From NCBI GenBank assembly GCA_018266795.1, contig JAFDZV010000027.1, positions 36,569-100,568 of the forward strand: a DNA stretch of 64,000 nt, read 5' to 3'. Positions 44,440 through 53,610 of this stretch are shown here, piece by piece. This DNA comes from Bacteroidota bacterium. GTDB lineage: Bacteria; Bacteroidota; Ignavibacteria; OLB7. How positions within the stretch are numbered: position 1 is the stretch's first letter; each line of letters opens with the position of its first letter. The position numbers were made by a program, and so were the translations under genes. The notes below the pieces were generated by a model. It had not been told where the DNA came from, did not search any database, and saw only the letters and a program-made list of their open reading frames with translations.

Positions 44440-45297
44440 ATGATTACACGCAATCTCCATACCAGCTTCTCTGCTCTCGCCGCGCTTCTCGTGTTGACTG
44501 CGGCTCCTCTGTGTGCCCAGGTGAGCAGTGATATTCCTCTTACGGTGTCCGATCACGGTGACGGCACCGTTCCGGGCGGTGACACGCTCTACTTCGGATT
44601 CCATCCGTCGGCAACCAACGGCCGCGATGCCGCGCTGGGGGAGGAGGAGCAGCCGCCGGCACCACCGGAAGGGGTGTTCGATGTACGCTGGGTGAACGTT
44701 GGCAGCTCCAAGGATTTCGGCCAGGGTGTGAAGCGCAACTACCACGCGTATACCGGCTCAACGCAGAGCGATACGTTCCGCCTGCGCGTGCAGCCGGGCT
44801 TCAAGCCCGGTTCCAACGGCTATCCCGTGACGCTCGCGTGGCCGTCGCTCTCGAAGTACTTCACCGGCGCCGCGCTTCGTTTCGTGGATGGCGACGGCAA
44901 TCCAACCGCGCAGGACATGATGACCACCAACAGCTTCTCGTTCACGAACCCATCGGCGGTAAGCTCCACGGTGACAATCATCACCAGCGGTCCGATCAGT
45001 TCGGCCGATGTCACCGAGGCGGATGCCGTTCTCAACTTCAGCCTTGTCTCCTCGCCGAATCCGGTGAAGCGGAACGAGGGGGCCGCCATCGGCTATGTGC
45101 TTCCATACCCCGCGCACGTCACCGTCACTCTGTACAACTCGCTGGGCGAATCGGTGATGGAGGTCGTGAACGAGGATCAGACGCCTGCACGGCATACGAA
45201 CCATCTGGACACGCGCAGTCTCCCGGCGGGAAGCTATTACTGCCGCATCAACGCGGGGCGCTTCTCCTCCGTTCGCACGATCATCCTTGCTGACTGA
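44440..45297 (+). CDS. Short T9SS partner protein, paralog of the N-terminus of the 39488 gene
   Basis: A 285-residue secreted protein, starting at the ATG at 44440 (signal ending in LCAQ). Residues ~22-180 parallel the N-terminal part of the 39488 product almost motif for motif (PPAPPEGVFDVRWVNVGSSKDFGQGVKRNYHA, LRFVDGDGNPTAQDM). It then runs straight into a T9SS type A sorting domain (SSPNPVKRNEGAAIGY... PAGSYYCRI), so the HYDIN-like, cohesin-like and dockerin-like middle of the longer paralog is absent. It is downstream of its beta-helix partner by 60 bp and upstream of the TonB receptor gene. Confidence 0.84.
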   Translation: MITRNLHTSFSALAALLVLTAAPLCAQVSSDIPLTVSDHGDGTVPGGDTLYFGFHPSATNGRDAALGEEEQPPAPPEGVFDVRWVNVGSSKDFGQGVKRNYHAYTGSTQSDTFRLRVQPGFKPGSNGYPVTLAWPSLSKYFTGAALRFVDGDGNPTAQDMMTTNSFSFTNPSAVSSTVTIITSGPISSADVTEADAVLNFSLVSSPNPVKRNEGAAIGYVLPYPAHVTVTLYNSLGESVMEVVNEDQTPARHTNHLDTRSLPAGSYYCRINAGRFSSVRTIILAD

Positions 45298-45318
45298 TCG
45301 GCGGGAATCCCGCCGATC
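45296..45318. terminator. Hairpin at the end of the second cassette
   Basis: GATCGGCGGG (45296-45305) and CCCGCCGATC (45309-45318) form a perfect 10-bp stem with a 3-base loop, overlapping the stop codon of the preceding gene. There is no T run. Confidence 0.45.
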
Positions 45319-45371
45319 GATGGGCGATGATTGCGCGCTCGATCACTGAACACGTTGACTCAATTCATACA

Positions 45372-48152
45372 ATGACTTCCGACCGAACATCCGGAGCGAA
45401 CGCCCTGCACACAGCCGTGCGGGCGTTCCTCCTCGTTGCCTTCCTCGTTCTCACCATACCGTTGGCTCTGCGCGCGCAGACCGGCGAACTTCGCGGGCAT
45501 GTGACTTCCCGCGAGTCCGGCGAGCCGGTGCTTCGTGCAACCGTTGCCCTGGTTGGCACCAAGCTTGGAGCGGTCTCCGACATGCACGGCGAGTTTACGG
45601 TGCGGCACGTTCCCCCCGGCCGCTACACTGTGCGTGTGACGTATCTGGGATACAGGACCGAGGAGGTTGCCGATGTTGCCGTTGCTGACGGCGTGGCCAG
45701 GCTGGACGTGGTGCTGGAAGCGGCGGCCATCAGGCAAGCGGATGTGGTTGTGCATGCGAAGGCGGGTACCGGTACGGAATCCGCGCTGCTGAACGAGCGT
45801 CGCAAATCGGCGAACGTAAGCGACGGCATCTCGGCGGCGCAGATCAGACGACTTCCCGATGCCACGGGCGCGGACGCTCTGGGCCGGGTTACCGGCCTCT
45901 CGATCGTTGGCGGGCGTTACGCCAACATCCGAGGCTCCAACGAGCGCTACAACAACACGCAGCTCAACGGCGTGACGATGGTGAGCACCGATCCGGGAAA
46001 GCGATCCTTCTCCTTCGACCTGGTTCCCTCCAGCCTGCTGGAGAACACGATCGTTGCCAAGACGTTCACACCGAACCTTCCCGGTGACTTCAGCGGCGGT
46101 CTGGTGCAGTTGAACACCATCGACTTCCCGGATCAGCAGTCGTTTCGTGTGTCGGTATCCAGCAGCTACGTGAGCGGCACAACGTTCAACCAGATGCAAC
46201 TGGGGCCCCGTGGTTCAACGGACTATCTGGGAATCGACGACGGCAACCGCGCGCTGCCGCCGGACTTCCCGGACACGGCGAAGCTCACCCGGAACACCGG
46301 CAACTACACGCCGGCGCAGATAGCGGGCTATGCTCGCGAGCTCCCGAACAACTATGCGATCAAATCGCTGGCTGCCTCGCCGAACATGAGCGCCGTTCTC
46401 TCCTACGGCGATCGCTTCAACGTTCTCGGCAACGATCTCGGGCTGGTGGCCGCGCTTTCGTATCGCAATTCATACGATCGTACGGACATCATCCGCTACG
46501 ATACGACGCTGGGCTCGATTGCGAAGTACGATTACTCCGGCGTGCAGAACAGCTACTCCGTGCTCTGGGGCGGCATTCTGAACATGAGCTACAAGCTCGG
46601 CGATCTTCACACGATCAGCATCCGCAACACCTACAATCGCACGGCCGAGGATCAGCTGACGCAGGTGAGCGGCATCAACAACGGCGATGTTGAAAACCAT
46701 CCAACGGTGTTCCAGTATCTGCAGCGGGCGTTCTACAGCGGGCAGGTGGGGGGGGACCATGTGATACCGGAGCTGAACAATCTGCGCGTTCAGTGGAAGG
46801 GGTTCGGTTCGCTCGGATATCGTGACGAGCCTGATCTTCGGCGCATTACCTACGCGCGTTCGGCCGGCGATTCATCGCAGCCGCTGCAGACACCGCTCAG
46901 CCCGACGCTGGTGAACGCATACGGCGTCGGGCGCGTGTACACGAATCTCGATGAGGATCTCGCAGGATTCAGCGGCGACGCCACGTTGCCGGTCGGCGAT
47001 GTGCGCATCCGCTTCGGCGGTCTGGGAGAAAACAAGAGCCGTCGCGTGAGCACGCGCTCGTTCTCCTACATGCTTTCGAACAAGGGCATTCAGCTTTCGA
47101 CGGCGGCGCTCGATACGCTCTTCATCCCGTCGCATATCAATCCGGATTCCATCACGATCGAGGAATCCACCAGTCCCTCGGACAAGTACAGCGGCGAGTC
47201 GCATCTGGCCGCGGCCTATCTCATGGCGGATGCTCCCTTCGAGATCGCGGAGCAGCGCTTCCGTGTGATTGCCGGCGCGCGCATGGAGAACTCGCGCGTG
47301 GTGGTGCACACGGTGGATGCGAACGCGAAGCCGTTGATCGTGGACTATCCCACGAAGGATGTGTTGCCTGCCGCCAGCCTGATCTACGAAGTGTCGCCGA
47401 TCGTCAATCTGCGATTGGCCTACAGCAAGACACTCGCACGTCCGGACTTCCGGGAATTTGCACGGAGTGTGTTCTACGACTTCATCGCCGATGCGCTCAC
47501 CTACGGCAATGCCGGTTTGAAGCGAACGGTGATCGCCAACTACGATGCGCGGTTCGAGATCTTCCCGGAGCCCGGAGAACTGCTGGCGGTGAGCGTGTTC
47601 CACAAGGACTTCACCGATGCGATCGAGGAAGTTGCTCTGCCAACCGGCTCCACGCAGTTGGAGAAGACGTGGGAAAACACGAACGGCGTGAACACCGGCG
47701 TGGAGCTGGAGGTCCGGAAGTCGTTCGGCTTCATCGCCGATGCTCTTGCGCCTGTTTCATTCTCCGTGAACTACACCTGGCTGGACTCCAAGCTGGATCT
47801 CACTTCCGGGCAGGGGAAGCGCCAGCGCCGTCTGCAGGGACAGTCGCCGTACATCGTCAATGCCGGCCTCTACTACGACAACGCGGATCTGGGAACGTCC
47901 GTGAACCTGGCGTACAACAGGATCGGCGAGCGCATCAGCTCCGTCTCCGTAGCGGCCACGCCGGACCTCGTGGAGCAACCGCGCGACCGTGTGGATTTTA
48001 CGATCTCGCAGAGTTTCCTGACCAACTACGAGATCAAACTGAGCGTGAAGGATATCCTGGCGCAGGACGTCGTGTTCATGGAGGCGGACCGCCGCGCGCG
48101 CGTGGACAAACAGTCGCCGGTGGTCACGCTCGGCATTACGCTCAAGCTGTAG
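45372..48152 (+). CDS. TonB-dependent outer-membrane receptor
   Basis: A 926-residue receptor. The ATG at 45372 starts a signal peptide ending near LRAQ; an in-frame ATG at 45327 is the alternative. Residues ~35-115 are a carboxypeptidase-regulatory-like domain (LRGHVTSRESGEPVLRATVALVGT...PGRYTVRVTYLGY). The plug follows (RKSANVSDGISAAQIRRLPDATGADALGRVTGLSIVGGRYANIRG) and the rest is a ~22-strand beta-barrel ending VVTLGITLKL. It takes up a ligand using ExbB/ExbD/TonB energy; the ligand is unknown. It starts 74 bp after the second cassette, so the surface proteins upstream may help capture its substrate, which is inference from order. Confidence 0.92.
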   Translation: MTSDRTSGANALHTAVRAFLLVAFLVLTIPLALRAQTGELRGHVTSRESGEPVLRATVALVGTKLGAVSDMHGEFTVRHVPPGRYTVRVTYLGYRTEEVADVAVADGVARLDVVLEAAAIRQADVVVHAKAGTGTESALLNERRKSANVSDGISAAQIRRLPDATGADALGRVTGLSIVGGRYANIRGSNERYNNTQLNGVTMVSTDPGKRSFSFDLVPSSLLENTIVAKTFTPNLPGDFSGGLVQLNTIDFPDQQSFRVSVSSSYVSGTTFNQMQLGPRGSTDYLGIDDGNRALPPDFPDTAKLTRNTGNYTPAQIAGYARELPNNYAIKSLAASPNMSAVLSYGDRFNVLGNDLGLVAALSYRNSYDRTDIIRYDTTLGSIAKYDYSGVQNSYSVLWGGILNMSYKLGDLHTISIRNTYNRTAEDQLTQVSGINNGDVENHPTVFQYLQRAFYSGQVGGDHVIPELNNLRVQWKGFGSLGYRDEPDLRRITYARSAGDSSQPLQTPLSPTLVNAYGVGRVYTNLDEDLAGFSGDATLPVGDVRIRFGGLGENKSRRVSTRSFSYMLSNKGIQLSTAALDTLFIPSHINPDSITIEESTSPSDKYSGESHLAAAYLMADAPFEIAEQRFRVIAGARMENSRVVVHTVDANAKPLIVDYPTKDVLPAASLIYEVSPIVNLRLAYSKTLARPDFREFARSVFYDFIADALTYGNAGLKRTVIANYDARFEIFPEPGELLAVSVFHKDFTDAIEEVALPTGSTQLEKTWENTNGVNTGVELEVRKSFGFIADALAPVSFSVNYTWLDSKLDLTSGQGKRQRRLQGQSPYIVNAGLYYDNADLGTSVNLAYNRIGERISSVSVAATPDLVEQPRDRVDFTISQSFLTNYEIKLSVKDILAQDVVFMEADRRARVDKQSPVVTLGITLKL

Positions 48153-48227
48153 CGTCCCCGCGCCGTTCAACGAACGCACCGTGCCGCGCGGTGCGCGAGG
48201 TTCAACGTTATCGACATTCGGCGGAGC

Positions 48228-50453
48228 ATGTCCCGAAACGGGTGTGCACAGTCCGGGTTTGACAGGAACCGCAATTACTTCCCAGGCAATCTCTTCGTGC
48301 ATCATTGCCGAATCATATTTCGTGCCCTGCTTCTGGCTGCCGCGTTGCTGCCGTTGGCGGGGCGCGCGTCTGCCACCGTATGCGTGAGCAACGAGGATGG
48401 AAACTGGAGCGAGATCTACTGGAGTACCGGAGGCGCGCCGCACGCCGGCGACACCGTGGTGATTGCCACGCAGGTTGTCGGGATGCCGGAGCTGCGATAC
48501 TCCACGCTCACGATCAGGCTTGGAGCAAGCCTCACGATCCAGGGGACGAGGCCGGCCGTATCCGAACTGCGGAACGACGGGCTGCTGAACATCGATCAGG
48601 CAGGCGAGCTGCGCGTTGAAGGTAATGTGACCAATACCGGGAGCATGGCCGGTGCCGGCAGCGTCGTGGTGGCACATGATGGTGCGGCGCTCTCCGGCGC
48701 CGGCGTGTACGGACATATCTCCATTGCCTCCGCGCCCGGCACATATGCCCAGCTCTGGAACGCGGTAACGGTTGCATCGTTGTCGCTGGGAACCAATGTG
48801 CGGCTTCTGGACAACGGCTTCGATCTGCATGTGGACGGCGCCTACTCTTCCGCGTCTGCATTCGGCGAACCGGGCATCGTTGCGAATGGGGGAACCATCT
48901 ATCTGAACGGATCGGTGTACGGCAGCGCCGCGGGGAGTGTGGTGTTCGGCTCCGTGCCGGGCGTCCGGCGTTCGCGCTACGCAGGGTTGCCCGAAGTGCA
49001 TGGGCTGATCGGAGACTCCGCCGGCACCGTACGGTTTGCCGCCTCGCGCCGGCTGCTGTTCAGCACGATCATCGGATCGGTTACGGTTGATTCCGGAGCA
49101 ACGCTGGAGGGGGGCGGCATCGGGCCCGCGGGGGCCAACACCGTTCGCGGTTCCCTTACCATCAACGGTATTCTGCGAACGGCTGATGATGCGAACCAGT
49201 GGCTGGTGGAGGGAGATCTGTTCAACAACGGAACGATCGAAAGCGGGACGCTCGAGCTTGGCGCCCTGCATGCCAGACTGCGAACCGATCAGGGAGCATG
49301 GGATCCCTCGATACGCCTGCGCTACTCCGGGCCGTCGCACGGAGAGCTGCGCCTGGCGAGCCCGCTGGTTGTGTCCACGTTGGAGATCGTGCCTGCAACT
49401 CCGCTGGACTCGGACGTCGCGGTGGTTGCCGGGCCGTATCCGGTGCGCGTCCGGCACAGCTTCACGAGCGATGTGGAGCGCGGCTGCCGGATCGTCACGG
49501 ACACCACTGTCTCGCTCTGGGGAGCGGCGCAGGGAATGGTGGACGGGAATACTCTCTTCGAAGGATTCTGGGGCTCGGTTGTCGGCGGGCACTACGGCGG
49601 CACGGGACACGTTGTGCGGTTCGTCACGCAGAAGGTGATCGGGGACGGCTTCGAGGCCGTTGGTACGTTGAGCACGGACCCCGCATCGCATCTCACCGTT
49701 GCCGCACCCGCCACCGCGTTCGGCCCTGTGCTGCTGCACGGCAATACCACCATGCAGGACGCCGGCACACTGCTGTTCAACGGCAACGCATCCGTTGATC
49801 GTACGATCGATGGAGCCGGCACGCTCTACTGTCTTTCGTCCTTCGGCACGCTGGATGTTTCAGGCACGCTGGGCGCGGGGGTGGACGTGCAGATCGGGTT
49901 GGATTCCACGGCGTCGCACACCATGCTTTCGCGTACGCTGCACGCGGCGACACTCAGCGTGCATCCCGGCAGCACCATCAGCTATCACGCCGGCGACAGC
50001 CTCGACGTTCGTACCGAGCTGAACTACGGTGTGCGCTATGCAGGCGGGTTCAACGTTGTTTCCGCTCCGCTGCTGCCGAGCGACGCGCGTTCAGCAGTGG
50101 TGTATCCGTTGGCCGATTCCATCCTGCGGTACGACACCGGCTACGTTGTCTCCGATTCCATCGTTGCCGGCGCCGGCTACTTCGTGCAGTTCCCCGGTGC
50201 TGCAACCGTGACCTATTCGGGACGGCCATTCAACGTTCCGGCAACCATCCCCGTGAAAGCCGGATGGAATCTGGTTGGGGGAGCCACCGTCCCCGTTGCC
50301 GCGAGCCGCATTACGGTTGCCGGCACAACCCTGCTCTCCGGTTTCGTCGGGAGTATCGGCGGCGCAAATCCGGTGACCACGCTCCAACCGGGCGTTGGAT
50401 ACTGGGTGAACGTCTCGGCCGATGGAAGCATAACGCTGAATCCCGATCCCTGA
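48228..50453 (+). CDS. Exported repetitive beta protein with C-terminal WNLV/GYWV module
   Basis: A protein of up to 741 residues (ATG 48228; a GTG at 48297 would give a shorter, cleaner signal peptide). The signal ends around RASA/TVC. The N-terminal part (NWSEIYWSTGGAPHAGDTVVIAT, LTIRLGASLTIQG, LRNDGLLNIDQAGELRVEGNV) is a G8/hemagglutinin-like beta-solenoid of ~550 residues. The last ~140 residues contain the two-copy module (FNVVSAPLL...GAGYFVQF; GWNLVGGA...GVGYWVNV) and end in SITLNPDP, parallel to the TLTFNP of the two beta-helix paralogs. It is probably a surface adhesin. It begins about 75 bp after the receptor gene. Confidence 0.78.
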   Translation: MSRNGCAQSGFDRNRNYFPGNLFVHHCRIIFRALLLAAALLPLAGRASATVCVSNEDGNWSEIYWSTGGAPHAGDTVVIATQVVGMPELRYSTLTIRLGASLTIQGTRPAVSELRNDGLLNIDQAGELRVEGNVTNTGSMAGAGSVVVAHDGAALSGAGVYGHISIASAPGTYAQLWNAVTVASLSLGTNVRLLDNGFDLHVDGAYSSASAFGEPGIVANGGTIYLNGSVYGSAAGSVVFGSVPGVRRSRYAGLPEVHGLIGDSAGTVRFAASRRLLFSTIIGSVTVDSGATLEGGGIGPAGANTVRGSLTINGILRTADDANQWLVEGDLFNNGTIESGTLELGALHARLRTDQGAWDPSIRLRYSGPSHGELRLASPLVVSTLEIVPATPLDSDVAVVAGPYPVRVRHSFTSDVERGCRIVTDTTVSLWGAAQGMVDGNTLFEGFWGSVVGGHYGGTGHVVRFVTQKVIGDGFEAVGTLSTDPASHLTVAAPATAFGPVLLHGNTTMQDAGTLLFNGNASVDRTIDGAGTLYCLSSFGTLDVSGTLGAGVDVQIGLDSTASHTMLSRTLHAATLSVHPGSTISYHAGDSLDVRTELNYGVRYAGGFNVVSAPLLPSDARSAVVYPLADSILRYDTGYVVSDSIVAGAGYFVQFPGAATVTYSGRPFNVPATIPVKAGWNLVGGATVPVAASRITVAGTTLLSGFVGSIGGANPVTTLQPGVGYWVNVSADGSITLNPDP

Positions 50454-50688
50454 CGCGTTCGCAGGCCGCACGTGCAAGCCCCTCGGCCCGCCCACCGTTC
50501 GATTGTGCATCACTGTTTTCACGCCACGCTCTATATTACCCGCGCTTTCGTCATCTGACCTCCTCAGCAGCTCCCCGATTGCGTATGCGCGCAGCGGCAT
50601 ACGCGAACAGTCGCCCCGATAATTCCCGTCCGGCAGCGTTGTACTTCCCGTGCCGGCGTGACTTCGTGTTATTCCACTTCGATAGACC

Positions 50689-53610
50689 ATGAACACGACT
50701 CCGGACAATACCGGCCCGCCACATACGGTAATCGGCGCTCGCACGGGCTCGCGTCCATCCGCCGCGGAGTTGCTTGCAACCGAACGGGCGGCGCAGCGTG
50801 CGTTCGCCGACAGCCGTTGCCGCATCTACGTTCCGCGACCGGCCGTGATTGCCCGCATGGAGCGACATGTCGCGCAGCCCGGGGCGCCGCTCGTGGTGTG
50901 CGCTCCATCCGGCGCCGGGAAGAGTGCGCTCATCGCATACTGGTGCGAGCGGCTGCGCAGCGAGCATGCGGATGCGGTGGTGATCGAGCACTACGTTATC
51001 GGAGCCGGTGATCTGAACGGAACGATACGCCATATCCTCATGGAGCTGGCCGATCGCTTCCTGCTTCCCGATCCGATTCCTGCGACGCCCGAGGCGCTGC
51101 AAAACGCGTTTGCAAGCTGGCTCTGGGGGACGCGCGGGGGCGTGCTGGTGATTGCGATCGATGGGGCCGATCGTTTCCGTCCGGACGGCGACGGAGCAGC
51201 ATGGCTGCCGGGGACAATCCCGCCCTGGGTACGCCTCGTGGTGACCACCACGGACGAGCGCCTCCGCGACATGCTGGCCGTGCGTGGCTGGGAGACGATG
51301 ATGCTGGAACCGTTGACGGTGGATGAGCGGCGGCAGATCGCGGAGAGGTACATCGCGGACCACGCTCCGGTTCTGCCGGCGGGAATCGTGCACGGAGTTG
51401 CGGACGATGCCGGGAGCGCCAATCCGCTCATGCTGCGCACGCGTCTCGAGGAGGTGCGCCACGATGCCGATCAGGCGGATGCGGATGCCGCGATCGCGTA
51501 CTTCCTGGAAGCACGCACGCTGGATGAGATGTACGATCGCGTGCTGGAGCGCCTGGAGCGCAACCATGGCCGCGCGATCGTTCGCGATGTGATGACGCTC
51601 CTCGTTGCTGCTCGCGACGGTATGCGCCAGCCCTATCTGGAACATCTCTCCGGTGCCGATGCGGGCAGCGTGCGTCTTCTGCTGGACGCGCTGCAACACC
51701 ATCTCCTGCCGCGCGGCGACGCTTTCGTTTTCTACCACGATTATCTGCAGCGGACGATTCGCCTTCGCTACGGCGACGCCGTGCAGTCGGCGCATGCATC
51801 GCTCGCGGACTACTTCCTCGCACGTCTCGGCGGGAGTGAGAGGGAAGACGGCTCCGAATCCAGTGAAGACTCCGGTCCGGACGCCGGGCCGGCGCGCAGC
51901 CTGGACACGATGGAGATGGCCGAGCTTGCATATCAGCTTCATTCGCTCGGCCGGGCGGATTCACTGCACGACCTGCTGCTTCGCATCGACGTGATGGCGG
52001 CTCTCTCCAGGGGCGAGCGCCAGTACGACTTCCTGATCTACTGGCGCGAGTTGATCGACGGGATGGACATCGACATCGTCGGGGAATATCGAAGGCGCAT
52101 CGGGCGTTACCGGGAGCAGGCCGATACGGCGAATGCGGTGGACGCAATCGATGCACTGGGTGCGTTCGCGCACAACATCGGGGAGTGGGAGTTCGCTGAA
52201 GAACTCTACACGGACAAGTACCGGCTTGCGACTGCTGCAGGCGATCGCGTACAGTGCGCGGAGGCAGCCGGAGTGCTTGGGCGCCTGCGACAGCAGAAGG
52301 GCGATCACGCCATGGCGCTCGTCTGGTTCGAACAGCAGCTTGTCACGGCAACCGAGCTGGATCACCGGCGGCAGATGGCGATTGCACTCGGCAACATCGG
52401 CACCGTTCATGCGGAGCAGGGGCGATACCCGCAGGCGCTGGATTGCCATCACCGGCAGCATGCAATTGCAGCGGCAATCGGCGACAGCCGCCAGATCGTG
52501 AAGTCCACCGCGCTGTTGGGGAAGGTTCACGATCTGCTCGGAGACTATGCCGCCGCGTTGCGCTGCTACTCCTTCATACTCGAGGAGGCCGAGCGTACGG
52601 GGGACCGGAACATGCAGTCGTTCGCGGCGGCAACCATCGGGCGCATCCTTCGGGCCCAGGGCGATCACGTGGGCGCGCTCGGCGCTCATCGCCGGAAGTT
52701 CACATCCGACGCGGAGGTCGGCGACCGGCGCGGAATGTCCGTGGCTCTCGGCAACATGGGGCTGGCCTATTTCGAGTTGGATGATTACGACAACGCCATC
52801 GCATGCTACGAGCAGGGACTTCGCCTTGCCGAGGAGCTGGGATACCGGCGCCAGATCGTCTGGCTTGCAACCACGATCGGCAGCGTTCATGCATCGCGCG
52901 GCCGGCGCGATCGGGCGCTGGAATACTTCGCAACCGGTCGGCGTGTTGCGGAGGAACTGGGGGATGAGACCTACGTTGCGTATGCGATCGGCAATGCTGC
53001 CATCGTGCGGTTGGAGGAAGGGGAGGATGACGAAGCATGGGGGATGCTGGAGGATGCGCTTGCACGGCATTACGCCATCGGGCATCGCTTCGGCATTGCG
53101 GACTGGCTGTATCATCGCGCGCGATTGATGCTGCGCGCTGTTCCGGTCACGCTCGCACCTCCGAACGGTCCGCGCGGTGGCTCCCGACTGCATGACGTTG
53201 TCGGCAGTGCGGCTCGATCGCTCGAGGAGTGCATCGAACTATCGGGCGCAATCGGCCGTCATGACACGCTTGCGCGCGCGCGTGTGTTGCGTGCGCGAAC
53301 GCTGTTTCTGCAGGGGGAGCAGGCTGCGGCGCTTCACCGGCTTGCGATGCTCTCGAAGGAGCAGCTCTCGGATGCGGATCGTGCCGCGTGCAGCTACGAG
53401 GAGGGCATGCTGCGGCATGTGCGTACCGGCGGGAGCGAGGGATGGGCCGAGCTGAAGGCCGCAATGGATCTGTACGCGCGGCTCGCGGCTCGTACGGGCA
53501 ATGCGGAGTATGCCGAACGGCACGCCACACTTGCGCGCACGATGAACGGACGAAGCATGATGGCGCCGAATTCATCCGGGCGATACCATGTCGATGAAAC
53601 CCAGCAGTGA
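50689..53610 (+). CDS. STAND-type NTPase with TPR array
   Basis: A 973-residue cytoplasmic protein. An NTPase core has Walker A PSGAGKS (73-79) and a Walker B-like VLVIAIDGADRF with D158, followed by a helical sensor region (LVVTTTDERLRDML), the layout of STAND/NACHT-type signalling ATPases. Residues ~450-830 are tetratricopeptide repeats (for example ALGNIGTVHAEQGRYPQALDCHHRQ and ALGNMGLAYFELDDYDNAIACYEQGL). No N-terminal effector domain is seen. Its last 23 bases overlap the histidine kinase gene, so it is expected to feed into that two-component system. What it senses is unknown. Confidence 0.84.
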   Translation: MNTTPDNTGPPHTVIGARTGSRPSAAELLATERAAQRAFADSRCRIYVPRPAVIARMERHVAQPGAPLVVCAPSGAGKSALIAYWCERLRSEHADAVVIEHYVIGAGDLNGTIRHILMELADRFLLPDPIPATPEALQNAFASWLWGTRGGVLVIAIDGADRFRPDGDGAAWLPGTIPPWVRLVVTTTDERLRDMLAVRGWETMMLEPLTVDERRQIAERYIADHAPVLPAGIVHGVADDAGSANPLMLRTRLEEVRHDADQADADAAIAYFLEARTLDEMYDRVLERLERNHGRAIVRDVMTLLVAARDGMRQPYLEHLSGADAGSVRLLLDALQHHLLPRGDAFVFYHDYLQRTIRLRYGDAVQSAHASLADYFLARLGGSEREDGSESSEDSGPDAGPARSLDTMEMAELAYQLHSLGRADSLHDLLLRIDVMAALSRGERQYDFLIYWRELIDGMDIDIVGEYRRRIGRYREQADTANAVDAIDALGAFAHNIGEWEFAEELYTDKYRLATAAGDRVQCAEAAGVLGRLRQQKGDHAMALVWFEQQLVTATELDHRRQMAIALGNIGTVHAEQGRYPQALDCHHRQHAIAAAIGDSRQIVKSTALLGKVHDLLGDYAAALRCYSFILEEAERTGDRNMQSFAAATIGRILRAQGDHVGALGAHRRKFTSDAEVGDRRGMSVALGNMGLAYFELDDYDNAIACYEQGLRLAEELGYRRQIVWLATTIGSVHASRGRRDRALEYFATGRRVAEELGDETYVAYAIGNAAIVRLEEGEDDEAWGMLEDALARHYAIGHRFGIADWLYHRARLMLRAVPVTLAPPNGPRGGSRLHDVVGSAARSLEECIELSGAIGRHDTLARARVLRARTLFLQGEQAAALHRLAMLSKEQLSDADRAACSYEEGMLRHVRTGGSEGWAELKAAMDLYARLAARTGNAEYAERHATLARTMNGRSMMAPNSSGRYHVDETQQ

